DNA of 64,000 nucleotides from Datisca glomerata (lineage: Eukaryota; Streptophyta; Magnoliopsida; Cucurbitales; Datiscaceae), in NCBI GenBank assembly GCA_003255025.1, contig QANY01003987.1:248001-312000 (forward strand), read 5' to 3'. Of the stretch, positions 49,280 to 61,191 are shown in pieces. The position numbers and the translations under genes are program-made. Position 1 is the stretch's first letter. Each line of letters opens with the position of its first letter. The notes beneath the pieces are model-generated. The model made no database searches. It saw only the letters and a list, made by a program, of their open reading frames with translations, and was not told where the DNA came from.

Positions 49280-50473
49280 TCAAAAATTAGGCCTCATTGA
49301 ATTCTCCTCCATGCTTCCTGGTCTTCCCCTCTCATAGTTAACATTCCACTCGAGATTTTTTAACTCGTGACTACATTTTTTCTTCGTTGACCCATTAGGA
49401 GCTCTCCCTTTCCTTGAGTTCCTCCACCTACCTTCAATTTTTGAGAATAAACATTGGGCCTTATGTTCCAAACCATCTACCGGAACCCCCAAAATTTTTG
49501 ACAAAGTCTTCATTTTACGGAAAACCCATCTCGAGACCTCTATATCTTTGTTGACACCATCGCCGATAGCGAAAGGACTAACATCCTCCCCGGCAACGTT
49601 TACCGTAGCGAACAGAGACACTAAGAACTCCTCCTCCAAGCTATTACTCAATAAAAATCCCTTTTCCCACTTGCTCCTATCCGGTTCAAACAGAATCTAC
49701 TGCCTCTCTGAATCATCATCACTCATTCCTCCTATAGAATGATCCCCACCAACCTCTGTTACAACTGCTCTCTCCTCAACGATAGACTCTGAGCTTAAAA
49801 CACTATGCTTCTCGTAAGGAGCACTACTACAACCTGCTTCATGAGAAAAAAAAACTCCCTCAAAAACAGGTTCTGTGGACTCTAACATCACATTTTCCCT
49901 TTGGAATCTCCATACTTAAAGCCTGATAACTAACTTCTTGACCCAAACTTGTCTGGGCTTGTTAAAAGGACCCATTCTCATCCCTTTCTGCAAAGGTTGT
50001 CTGAACACTTAAAAAATCGTTCCACCCCAGTCCCAAGTCTGCCTCTCATATCTTTTAACTTCGAGTCATCTTTAGTCTGTTATATCGGCCCACTGAAACC
50101 AATTAAGCTACCTCGCACCTCTTGTGCATGTAAAGTTATCATCTTCCTCTTTTCTGTAATGATGGATCTCTTCTACAGCGCTCGCTGACTACCTTCCACA
50201 GCTGTGGTAGACTGTTCCTCGACTATGGGACTAGAAAAAAACCTATTCCCATTCTTCACCCTGAACTCCAGAGGTCCGTTGCAATTGTTGCGAACCAACA
50301 GTCTCACCCCAACGTAACTCTGAGAACTTGAGAGTATCCTCATCAACCCTTAGTAAACCTCCAAAACTCTCTTCAATAGCCTTAAAGAGATTGTAGTCCC
50401 ATAGATGGAGGGGCATTCCCTCTGCTCTAATCCACTTACAATTGGAGATGATGTTAGCGTCGCTCGTTGCCAC
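49280..50473 (-). pseudogene. LINE ORF1 (DUF4283-type RNA-binding protein), decayed
   Basis: The piece 50473-50243 reads NCKWIRAEGMPLHLWDYNLF and FGGLLRVDEDTLKFSELRWG, the end of the DUF4283 domain common in plant LINE ORF1 and in host proteins derived from it (usual W.RIEGLPLHLW...GG). It follows an unrecognised acidic linker with stops (49891-49697), then 49651-49280, which contains SKILGVPVDGLEHKAQCLF and ends near NLEWNVNYERGRPG, just 18 bp before ORF2. The N-terminal half of DUF4283 should lie at 50474-50600 but is not clear. Confidence 0.75.
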
Positions 50474-50641
50474 TAGTAGGTCCCATTTTCTTAGTTCTAA
50501 ACAAAAACTTTCTTTTGTAAAAATGATTTCATTGCCTCTTTTGAGACGTCTTACATATATTTGTAATTGAGTTTCTTATGCCGGACCTGCATTCTTTGTT
50601 AGAACCTCCTCAACAATATGAGCATCTTCCATAACAAGCAT

Positions 50642-51010
50642 TGTAAAGGAAAAATTTCCTCACTAAAAAATATGGAAATAAATTAAAGGGAGAAAATTGA
50701 AAAAAAATACGAGTGTAATTGCTTGATTGATTCTATGAATGCCCCTTAGGGTTACAATAAACCTCTATTTATATAATTTCAAATGATCACATGAAGTCTG
50801 ATCGAGTTTATCTAATTCCAGGAAAGATGAGATTAATTGAATATTTGATAAGATCTAATTTATCAATATTAACAACTGATATAATCTTAACCGTATAATT
50901 AAAACAACGACCATGATGTCTTCTCCTGGATTGTCACTTCAACTATCTTTGGGCCTTCTTCTGATTGGTCTTTCCTTGAGGACGTGTCAGAGAGAGGATT
51001 TATGCTCGTT
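50642..51010 (-). repeat. LTR related to the LARD-like element's LTR
   Basis: It starts tgtaaaggaaaaatt, as the LTR at 32769 does, and keeps the order of several phrases: ctatttatat, agtctgatc.agtttatctaattcc, caatattaacaac, gatgtcttctcctggattg, gaggacgtgtcagag. Same orientation. Divergence is high, so it is a different subfamily or an older copy. No second LTR or internal region is present. The right end is approximate and no target duplication was found. Confidence 0.55.
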
Positions 51011-51129
51011 TAGGCGTTGCACATCTTCTAAGTTTCGGGCATGCCTTCTACCTCATCCTCCGGGAGCTCTACCTCATCCTCTATGACATTGAAGTTGATG
51101 ACATGATTCAGAAGTGGAACCAAGTTGAG

Positions 51130-52830
51130 TCACTGACTTATCTCTAAATGTATAAAAGACTGGTGGCGTGTATGGCTCTTGCTGAGACATGTATAATTCA
51201 TATCGAGACATATGTGGTCATTGCTGACTTCTTTCAGATGAAGTGTGCATTGAATATCTTCAGACAATGGAGCTTGATAAGCCTCATTTACTCGTCTTAT
51301 TGTACGTATCGTTGTCTCACACACGTGATGTGTTTGAGGCATTATTCAAGATGGCTCAACATCATCTAGTGTCGAGTTGTTAATGTTGTCCAAGTTGTCC
51401 GTCTGCATAGATAGAAAAGTGCTATACAAGTTATTTTTTTAAAACACCTAAACCTATTAATTGCATAAATTATTGAAAAATTATCATTAAGTCATATAAG
51501 GCTTCCTGTTGAGTTATGTATCGTCACGTAATTCTCTGATACCATAACATATATGAGTTTTCATATCCATCTTCATCTACTTCCTCCCTAGTAACGTGTG
51601 TTTTATGTTCAGCCCATCTCTCAATGTAGTTCATGACTCCCCTCAAGTCAATGTTATGCAACCGTCTTTCACTATTGCATGACTCGGGCACATGTTGAAT
51701 CATATTAAATTATCTCAAAACACGATTGAGTCGATGCCATTCTACTATATGAAAGTGAATGAGGGTAGAAACAATTCGTCATATGACTCCATGCATAATG
51801 CAGCGTTAAGGAAGTGCGTGGATGATATCATTATAAGATTGCTATATAACCTATAAAAGCATATTATAAATAATATGATAAAATCTGAGATCTCCACACA
51901 CATAATAAGCCATAATGTTACTTGATTTGAAGTTTGTTTGTCTAACGTAAATCTATACACTTCAAGAACACGAGTAGATGTCTATGTGAGACTAAAACAT
52001 CTCTCCACCTACGAGACAAAATACACACGTATATACATATAAGAGATAGCATACACATAACAATCACATGAGTTGACTTACCGTTATCCAATGGAGGAAT
52101 TGGTAACATAAGTCCATCTTTCCCGACATAAACGTGTCTCACCCGCTGTAACCTCATCGGTGCAAAATGAGGAAATATGTATCATGCCCATAATTATAGT
52201 CATACTAATGGGCCAGCAATATCTGAAGTGTCCTGATGGCTTGCTCTCCACATCTCCTCATACAACCATGCTAAACATTCACTACCCTAATTGTACTGAT
52301 CATACTCAATAAAGTCTTCTAATAGAGGTAAGAACGTCAAGTGTGCCTTAATGTTTGACTTATCATAAAAAAGAGTACCTCCAATAAGTTGTGTGATATA
52401 AGCACGCACATAGCGTTGCACATAATGCTCGTTGTCATCATCATCTAATGGGGGAAATGTACAGTTAAACATGACATATTTAAACATGATCCCTATAAAT
52501 CACGTTGGCTTGGCCGAAAACCTAACAAATCTTCACATATTCTTGGCGAATCTTGATGTGCAGTACCCGTGACTGTCATCCTATCAACTGAAAGTCTTAA
52601 TTGCATTTGCACATCTTGTAGAGGAATGGTAAACTCACCATGTGCTAGTCGAGGGTGATAAACCAAACCTTCGCAACTTCATAAAGTCTAGCACGCACCA
52701 AATATGAAATAATACGTCTACGTAGTGTCATGATTTGATGTATAAGTGCAGTATGACAGTGACAATGTAAAGCATGAGAATTCTCATGATTCCAAACATG
52801 TTTGGATCTATATTGGTCCTGTAAATACAA
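51130..52830 (-). pseudogene. plant mobile domain (PMD) protein gene of the Mutator-like element, decayed
   Basis: Minus strand. The piece 52830-52645 reads MYLQDQYRSKHVWN and ends at LYEVAKVWFITLD. A broken frame follows with GEFTIPLQDVQMQLRLSVD, VTGTAHQDS and RICEDLLGFRPS (about 52640-52510). The piece 52487-52287 reads YVQRYVRAYITQLIGGTLFY, then KAHLTFLPLLEDF. These are hallmarks of the plant mobile domain (PF10536-like: LQDQHRS, ...TLQDV..LLGL..DG..VTG, CE.LLG, RYARAYIL.LLGG.LF.DKS...V...WL). The piece 52157-51942 (MRLQRVRHVYVGKDGLMLPI) continues it, and 51342-51130 may be part of the tail. PMD proteins occur both as host genes (MAIN and MAIL1 in gene silencing) and inside transposons. 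Its neighbour is a MULE transposase in the same orientation, so here it is a transposon gene. Confidence 0.75.
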
Positions 52831-53129
52831 AGTTCAGCTATTATTTGGTCCAGACTCCATGATATTACCTTAATATCCTGAAATGAGAGTCATGGTCAAG
52901 TGCATATAATTCAAATATGCAAATATTACATCAAAATTAAATTTAGACATTCAATTCAAAGAGTGGATATAATTCAAATATTACATCATATTACCTATAA
53001 AATAGTACATCATATTACATAAAGATGAAATACAAAATCTTGAATGAAGTACATGGTCATAATAACGAAATACTTCAAGTAAACTTAATGAAATACATCA
53101 AGTAAAATAAATGCATCGAATGTATGAGG

Positions 53130-55732
53130 CATTCAAAGATTGTCCTCCATTACGAGAAGGACAATTTCGACGGTTATGTCCATCTTGTCTACAAATTGCA
53201 TATTTATTCTGAGTACTTAGTTCTCGTCAATCCATCTTATTTTGCATATGCGAAATAGGCTTGAACTTGACTTATAACACTCGGCAAGCGTTGATATGCG
53301 GTAATAACATTCAGTGAATTGTGAACTATCGATACGAGCATATGCACATATTACTAAAAAATTGGAACATGAGAGGCTAGAAGGTTGCAAGTACGTGATC
53401 ATTCCTTTAAATTCACAAAATGTATGTTCAGACCTTTGTACATGTGAAGGCTATGTGTTTCAGTTTTGACCTCGAATAATTCATTAGCCGGTAAAAAATT
53501 ATGACAGAATGTGAACTAGCAATGGCTTCCCAACTTTTTATCTTATTTCATAAGCAGTAAACATTTCACCTCGTAGTAAGGCATCTCTAACTTCGCCTCT
53601 CCACTTTTCAAATCAAATCACATTGTGATAAAATATAAGTTCAACTAAACCCGTAACATGTAACATGCGAGCTCCCTTGAGTACATCGTTAATGCATTCT
53701 ATAACATTTGTTGTCATCCAACAATATCAGTATTTACCATCGAATGATTGAGTCCATTTTTTCTTTTTTATATTATGAAAGAACTGCATACACCGACTGT
53801 TTATTTTATTTAGTTCATCCATGTAAAGTTTAAACTTTCTTTGGTGATGTTGCGTTCCCACTCTAAATACTAAATTTTTCAAAGCCTTGTTCTTGTATGT
53901 GTCATTGAAGTTAGTTACTAGCAACATGCCTCAAAATAATATCGATGATGGGCTAATGGTTATGATCACCCAACTTGTTGATTTAGTACTACAACTTTTA
54001 TTCCAACACGTCGGTCAGAAATTAACACCAGCCCCTCCCTCTGCGTAACATAACGAATAAAACAATACAAAATCTTGAATAGCTATCTATGATTTCCTCA
54101 CAACTATAATATATGCAGTTGGAAAAATACGTCCATTAAAATCAACTATCGTGACAATTAACAACTTGTGCTTATACTTGCCATATAAAAATATTCCATC
54201 AATTTGAATGATGAGTCTATAATATTTGAAACCCTCTATAACATCACCAAAGGACCAAAACACGAATTCGAACATCACATTATTTGGTAGTCGATGTCAT
54301 GTGTTTTCCATTAATCTGGTAGACCGATGTCATGTGTTTTACAGCCACAAGATTTGTTTTAACGAGTATATTCAACCATGTTGGTGGTTGCTGGTTTGAT
54401 TGATCCCAAAAATTAAATACTTTAACAAGTGCTTTTCATTCTGCTTCCTAGTCCTTCCTATAACACATCATATTCAAATTTATCTTTCACCATCTGATGA
54501 AGTAATGCAATAGGTGGGGTTGAATCCTGTTTCACGACACTCTATAACTCTCCTGCAATCAGTATTGAGTCCAACTGTGAATGGTCATGTGATAGTCTTG
54601 CATACACACATGTGTGAGGTTTGGTGTGTTGAGTTATTTCAAGCATATTGTTTATTTTGTGACGACACACAATAACTCTCCATTGGAAACCTTCTTCAGA
54701 CTTTTTACATTTTATAATCCAAAGGTTTGGTAATGACTCTACCACACCAAAATATTGATGTCTGAATGTCAAGTATCTTTTCAAAGCATACTTAAAGTTT
54801 GCCTTACTCTCAAAACGTAAACCTTTGTATAATTCTGCTTTAAAGATGAGACTATTTCCCTATTCATTGAGAGATAAAGCCAGAGTATGGTTGAACTCTC
54901 TGCCACCTAACTCATTTAGCACATGCAATGATTTAGTAGATAAATTCTTGATGTAGTATTTCCCTTCAACCAAGTTCCATATCCAAGTACGTTGAATGTG
55001 TATCTGATATAGCTTTGCATTTATAACATTCCAATCAAAGTGAGAGAAGGTGATGGGAGTTCATGCTATAGTATTTCAAGTGAAGGGTTCACAACGTCAT
55101 CATCATCTTGAGCTTGATTCTCTTCATCAATATTAGCATTACAAGCATCTATCTCTCCATACTCTCCTAAGAATAAGCTACATGGAAGGCTAGATGGATC
55201 CTCATGGACGACATGAGCATGTGCATCTTCATACGGCAAATAACTACGTGCATTTTCATGTGCTCGGAGTACCATGTGCATTTTCTTGAATGGCAGAATA
55301 TATTTCATTGTCATGGAATATATAACCCAATGCATTATCATATATCTCAAGTCCACACATATTGTCATCGTACAAATTTGTGCTAGGACTTTCTACATCT
55401 CTAGCTATTTTTTAAAAATTAATTTAATTGTGTTTGGTGTAGGAAATTGAGGCACAATAATACACATCACAACTCCATTGTCATATCACAAATGCCACAT
55501 ACTTGAATGACCCAACATCAAGAATAAATGGAAATCGATAAATGATCTTCAACTTCCAACTGAGGCAATCAATTGACAATTCTTCATATAAGGTATGATA
55601 GAGTTCGTTAAATGTAATCTCCTTATGAATTACAATTCCCTTAATCGAAGGACGATCATAACAAACTCCATTCGAATCATCTACAACATTACCATTCATG
55701 TAACGTAAAACTATCATAGTTCTTTTCCCCAT
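53130..55732 (-). pseudogene. MULE transposase of the PMD-carrying element, decayed
   Basis: Minus strand, starting at ATG 55732 (MGKRTMIVLRYMNGNVV), with an N-terminal domain of the MULE type, an acidic linker (55368-55066), and then the DNA-binding region in 54784-54542 (KKSEEGFQWRVIVCRHKINN, ITQHTKPHTC, LSHDHSQLDSILIAGEL). The catalytic core is at 54278-54087 (GFKYYRLIIQIDGIFLYGKY, with the first Asp in IDG.FL). 53927-53727 gives LVTNFNDTYKN, KFKLYMDELNKINSR and KKKWTQSFDG. A SWIM-type remnant is at 53402-53217 (SLSCSNFLVICAYARIDSSQ; compare PCSH..A.CA..R.D). A CCHC-like end reads RQDGHNRRNC at about 53160. The order is complete, but frames are broken in many places and the first Cys of the knuckle seems to be Tyr. 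Confidence 0.85.
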
Positions 55733-56403
55733 TTCTTAACTTACTAACCAATACATAAAAAGTTCAGAACTAACTCGAAAATTCAACAACAAATCTATAA
55801 ATTCATACTTTTAATTAAAATTTCAGAACACGCAACACATTCATAAATAAAATTTCAATCAGCACATAAATTGGGAAAACACACAACAAGCTAAAAAATT
55901 TCAATATCAATTATCACATAGCAAAATTACTAAATTTGGTGGAACAAAATTACTAAATTTGGTGAAACACAACATTCATAAAATTAAAATTTTCAAGAGT
56001 TGAACAAAAAATTTGAGAGATTGAATGAGTTAGAAATCTAGGATTTAAGAGATGCAATAGTGAGAGAGAGTTATTATAAATTTGGTGTAACATATCATAC
56101 AAGATTCATATAAATGAACAATTTCAAGAGTTGAATAAAAATTTAAGAGATTAAATAAGTTAGAAAGTATATTTAGGGTTTGAGCTATTGTCTGTGGTTT
56201 GAAAAATAGAGAAACTTGCTTTATGAGTGAGAGTGAGATAAATAGGGAGAAACACATGCGAAAGGGTGGCCAAAATGACGGCGAAACATCAATGAGAGAT
56301 GGGCACACTTAGTCACCAAAGAGGGAGGGAGAAGAGAGAAATAAATAACAACGTATTTGATACTGATTTAAGTGAACATCACAAGACTATGTTTAAAAGT
56401 GAT

Positions 56404-56440
56404 TTAAGTGAAATCATCTTTCAAAGACGATTTCACTTAA
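56404..56440. repeat. near-perfect palindrome in the right end of the Mutator-like element
   Basis: TTAAGTGAAATCATCTTT is followed by its inverse AAAGACGATTTCACTTAA around a single C: an 18-bp stem with one mismatch. It is the counterpart of the hairpin at 45484-45510. Confidence 0.88.
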
Positions 56441-56590
56441 GATAATCGTCTTTGCAAGAGACGATTTTCAGTGAGCTGGAGTGGTATATAGCCACGTCTT
56501 TCACAACTCGTGTTTTGCAAAGACGGGTTTGTGTGATGTGTCATAAAGTATCTTAGTTTTGAAATTAAATAAAAAATACAATATTTTTAA

Positions 56591-56812
56591 GGGAGAATTG
56601 TAAAAATAATTCATTTCCTAGCTCAAGTTGCAAAAATGTCTAGATTTTTTTTACAAAAATGGCCAAAATATGATAAACAATTTATTTACGACTGTGTAAT
56701 TTTCATAAATAAGTTATTTACAACGATCATATCTCGCAATTTACAAATATAAAAAATTTCGGTGATTTTTACAACTCTACTCTCGAAACCTATATTTTTC
56801 TGCTATTTTTTT
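56591..56812 (+). repeat. MITE copy 2
   Basis: It starts GGGAGAATTGTAAAAAT and is the reverse of 38900-39126 along most of its length (catttcctagctcaagttgc; ctgctatttt near the end). It lies about 400 bp upstream of the histone H4 start region. The right terminal bases are degenerate. Confidence 0.7.
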
Positions 56813-56980
56813 TAAAATTAAATATTAAAAAATTCGACAACGTAAAGGAATTTATTAGTCTTAGATTAGGCGAGCGACAGATTTCCCAAATTTCTATCTA
56901 AAAGCAATTTGAAAAATTCACTTTCACCAATTGAAAATCCAGCGCACTTTAAATAATTTTGTAAGAACCGCCTAAAGCTC

Positions 56981-57581
<601 letters not shown>

Positions 57582-58270
57582 ATATAATTTTTTACACTTA
57601 ATCAGATATTTTAGCTTAGTAATGGTTGAAGGTCTTGACTGTAGATCTCGTTTTGTAATCCTTTAGTTCCCGTTTCTATTACTGAAGTAATTGAAAATGC
57701 TTCTTTTATTAAATGCGTGTTTCGGATGCAATGTTCTACGTCTTACTTGAGGTTTAACATTCCGATTCGCTGCTTGGTACACTTAATTAGACACTTTGGC
57801 AAGCGCAGTGGCTGAGTGACCATTAGATCTGCTACAGCATCAACCTGGAGATTGATGTGTTTATTAGACCCTTCGTTAAATATTAATTCTACGTAATTAA
57901 CTAAGTTTAAGGTCCGTCTCCCTGAAAATATTATTGGGTTTCACTTCATCCATAAGACCCAGAAATTGATCTGTCACTGAACGTGGTATAATGAAATTAA
58001 TTAGATAGAAAAATAGAAGCATATTTAAAGACTCTTTAAAAACTACAGAGAACGTGAGAGATTTTTATACTTAAAGGATATGAGTGTAATATGAAAGTTG
58101 AGGGTTTGAAGTGGAATTTTCCCAAAAATTTAAGGACGATAGTTTGTGAAATTTTTAACGATCAAGATGGGGGAATTTTATGATGCGGGGGAGAAATTTT
58201 TGGCATTCATGTTGGGTTTTGTAGTTTTTAGATTGTATCTAAAGTGATCTGGGCCATACAAAGTTTGGTG
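57582..58270. other. H4 3' flank and intergenic DNA
   Basis: No further gene. As in plants generally, no animal-type histone 3' stem-loop is seen; the transcript would be polyadenylated. The rest is AT-rich without recognisable repeats. Confidence 0.5.
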
Positions 58271-58276
58271 GGTTAT

Positions 58277-58555
58277 GTAGTGTAGTTTATTAAATATGTA
58301 TAAAAGAATAATTTTTGGAAGAGTTTATTAATTGTGTAGTGGAGTACATCAAATACGTAGTGGTATTCACCAATTAGGTAGTGTGGTTCACTAAATATGT
58401 ACAAAAAAATAATTTTTGAAAGAGTTTATTAATTATGTAGTGTAATTCATCAAATACATACAAAAAATAATTTTTAAAGGGATTTACTAAATGCGTATAG
58501 AAGAATAATTTTTGGAGATGTTAATTAATTTCGTAAAAGGGTTCACCAAAATGCC
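58277..58555. repeat. tandem repeat with a step of about 101 bp
   Basis: gtagtgtagtttattaaata at 58277 recurs as gtagtgtggttcactaaata at 58378, each followed by an aataatttttggaagagttt-like phrase and then ttattaattgtgtagtg. A third partial unit continues to about 58555. Inside it a shorter rhythm of gtagtg...attca(t/c)caaata is visible. Confidence 0.85.
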
Positions 58556-58640
58556 ACCAGCAAGTCCCAAATGCTAGTTTTGAATTACGACTCGCCATGT
58601 AATGAATGCGTTTAGGTCCTCATTATGACGTATGACTCTT

Positions 58641-59850
58641 AACAATTTTCATACACACTTAGCTATATTCACACAGATGAATATTTTACATACTTAATAT
58701 TTTTCTTACACTTAGTAATTTTCAAAACTTAGTCATTTCACAAATTTGCTTATTTTCACACAATTAAGCATTTTAAAACACTAAACCATTTTCACAACTT
58801 AGCCTTTCTTGTAACCAAGTGTATGAAAATTGTGATTTTCATTTGCTTAGTCATTTTCACACACTTAATAATCTTTACAATTTAGCCAATTTCACACATT
58901 TAAACATTTTCATACATTTAATCATTTTCACACACTTAGTTATTTTTATACACTTGGACATTTTCGTATACTTTATCATAGTTGATAAATTATATATTCA
59001 TACACTTGATCGTTTCACACATTTTTATATACTTGTCATCCTGAAAGTGTCAATCACTATTGTTGAAGCCAATGACCAGTTTATTACCTCCAATCGTCTG
59101 TTTCAGTCTCCAAACGTCATGTTAAAGTAGGCGATCGCTAGTCTTCCTTCCAATCACGACTTTTTGCTCCTAATCATCATTTATATGACTCTAATCGTCA
59201 TTCTTCACAATTTTTATAATCATTTTTACAAATTAGTCACATGCACTTGATAATTTTCATTCACTTAGTAATTTTCTCACACTTTGTCATTTTCATGTAC
59301 TTGTTTTAAATCACTTAGTTGTTTAGTCATACACTTAATCATTTTCATACACTTAGTTATTTTCACACATATAGTCATTTTCACGCACTTGATTATTTTC
59401 ACACACTTAACAATTTTCAAACACTTAACCATTATACACACTTCGTGATTTCCATTCACTTAACCATTCTTATCTGCACACAATTAGTCGTTTCATGTAC
59501 TTATCCATTTTCACACACTTAACATTTTTATTTGCACACACTTAACCATTTTTATTTGCACACAATTAGTCATTTTCATTTACTTATCCATTTTCACTCA
59601 CTTAGCCATTTTTATTTACACACACTTAACTATTTTCATATACTGTTTCACCGACGAAGCTAAATTTCACAATTAAAACCTTAGTATATATGGTATCTAA
59701 CGAATATTGTTATAACCTTTAGCCATTTTTATTTACACACACTTTGCCATTCTCACGTATCACATACACTTAGCAATATTCATGCACTTAGTAATTTTAA
59801 CACCCTTGGTCATTTTCATACTCGTAGCCATTTTTTTGCGCACGCTTAAT
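58641..59850. repeat. degenerate minisatellite, unit about 18-20 bp
   Basis: The unit cattttcacacacttag is repeated, with drift, some 50 times over 1.2 kb. It is interrupted by a different short array of ctccaatcgtcat-like units at about 59088-59205 and by about 80 bp of unrelated sequence near 59645-59720. Open frames here (58819-59130 and 59319-59522 on the plus strand, 59277-59459 on the minus strand) give repeats rich in H, T, L and F and are not genes. Confidence 0.93.
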
Positions 59851-60220
59851 TAATTCATCAACACATAACAAAATTTAATTAAGATTCTGTTTCAATAAAA
59901 AGATCTCATTCATTAGTATCATTACGTATGAATATTCTTTTTTATACAAATCCCTTCTAAATACTAAAAACTCACTTCAAAATTACTTGTGTAGACAACG
60001 AAACAAATATTTTCATAGAGCACGAACAACCTTGCTCGGATATAACGTAATTTCAGCTGCATCATTTTTACTCTCAAGATCAAGTTACAATGTATTCTCA
60101 TCTCCGATGTTCGTACATACCCTTCTATCCCTTTAATATGACCTAAATGAAAAAAAGCAATCATGTTATAAGTCAACAAGAAAGAGAACAGATTTGGAGA
60201 CATTTGAAAGAAAACCAGAA
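59851..60220. other. AT-rich spacer
   Basis: No gene recognised. A minus-strand open frame (60341-59964) overlaps the duplication at 60221 and has no family features. Confidence 0.45.
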
Positions 60221-60547
60221 ACACACACATTTGATGAACGCAGAGAGAGTCGACGAAGAGATCAGGAGCTAGACGACGAGAGAGAGCTGCAAAGAAGAGA
60301 GAGAGTTGTACTCGACTCCTAGAACTTAGTCTAGTTTTCAACGACTCAACAACCTTTAATCAAGAAAAAAAATCCTTCTAATCAAGAAAAAAATATTGAA
60401 ACCAACACAAATGAACTACTAAATCAAACAAAAATAGCAAACACATAAACATGCAAACCAGTAAACACACATTTGATGAACGCAGATAGAGCCGACAGAG
60501 AGATCAAGAGCTGGACGACGAGAGAGAGCTGCGAAGAAGAGAGAGAG
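60221..60547. repeat. 85-bp segment duplicated 240 bp apart
   Basis: Positions 60221-60306 and 60463-60547 share acacatttgatgaacgcaga, then gagatca(g/a)gagct and gacgacgagagagagctgc, with few differences. The sequence between is different. Confidence 0.9.
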
Positions 60548-60567
60548 CTTGACGAGTTTGGTGAGTT

Positions 60568-60775
60568 TGGTAGCTTTCGAAGGAAGTTTAGGTGAAAATG
60601 AAATTTACAAAATATTTGGTGAAGCTTCTCAAGGAAGTTTGGGGTTAAAATATAATTTATAAAAAATTTGATGAATATTCATAGGAACATTGGGGTGAAA
60701 ATCATATTTATAAGAATTTTAGTGAAGTTTCTCAGAAAAGATTGAAATCAAAATTAAATTTATGAAAAATTTGAT
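60568..60775. repeat. four-copy tandem repeat, unit about 52 bp
   Basis: Successive units of the form ttggtgaagcttctcaagga, agtttggggt(t/g)aaaat, (a)taatttataaaaaattt, with heavy drift. Confidence 0.8.
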
Positions 60776-61191
60776 GAAACAATCTGTAACCTGCACCTCA
60801 TTTGTAAAGAGATTTAATCTTTAAACTTATCTAACAGTTTGAAATTAACCTGATTAAATTCTACTATCAAAATTAACCCTATGCTGAAAAAATATGGAGA
60901 GCGACCCGTAAAGATGAGGATAAACTAACAACTCTATGATCCCAACTTAATTTTACAGACTCAAAAGCGTCTGCTCTCTAATCCATGACTATTCTCACAC
61001 CACGTTCCGTAATTGTATCCCCCAAATAGCTCTCTCGCTCTCGTGGAAGACTAACTCACAACCTGCACGTCAGCCTCCGTACCATAATAGCTTCCATCGG
61101 AGGCTTGAACTTCCAAGAATAATTAGAGGTCTGAGAATTAGAAATTGATTCTTGTATTGGCTGCCAGGCTGCGTATTTATCGAGATAACCG
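60776..61191 (+). promoter_or_regulatory. upstream region and probable 5' UTR of the ACR9-like gene
   Basis: The sequence turns less AT-rich from about 60950. A pyrimidine-rich ctctctcgctctcgtgg at about 61030 and the region to 61191 lack a coding frame joined to the gene, so they probably form promoter and leader. No TATA box was identified with confidence. Confidence 0.4.

Larger units (their letters stand above)
45536..50600 (-). mobile_element. LINE of a type without RNase H, inserted in the Mutator-like element
   Basis: A 5-kb minus-strand LINE. It has ORF1 (50473-49280), ORF2 (49261-45745), a 3' UTR of about 190 bp and a 3' end at a T run (about 45530-45536) that reads as a poly-A tail on the minus strand. 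After the zf-RVT region the frame ends, so no RNase H is present, unlike the LINEs at 18430 and 38360. The 3' end falls immediately beside the palindromic end of the Mutator-like element. The 5' boundary near 50600 is uncertain. Confidence 0.8.
45300..56550 (-). mobile_element. Mutator-like element carrying plant mobile domain and MULE transposase genes, with nested LINE and LTR
   Basis: The left end 45443-45520 and the inverse of 56404-56473 align over about 70 bp: both read GAAAAT, then TTGCAAGACGATT or TTGCAAAGACGATT, then GAAATCGTCTTTG followed by a palindrome. Weaker similarity continues outward to an ATGTGTCA word near 45310-45320 and near 56536-56543. Between them on the minus strand lie a plant mobile domain gene and a MULE transposase gene. 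A LINE (45536-50600) and an LTR (50642-51010) interrupt the left side. Without them the element would be about 5.8 kb. The exact outer ends and the 9-bp target duplication expected for Mutator elements were not identified. Confidence 0.55.

Noticed and set aside
58819..59522. Repetitive His/Thr/Leu frames on both strands
   Set aside because: They are readings of the 18-20 bp minisatellite.
59964..60341. 125-codon minus-strand frame
   Set aside because: It overlaps a duplicated GA-rich segment and has no motif; the second copy of the segment does not keep the frame.
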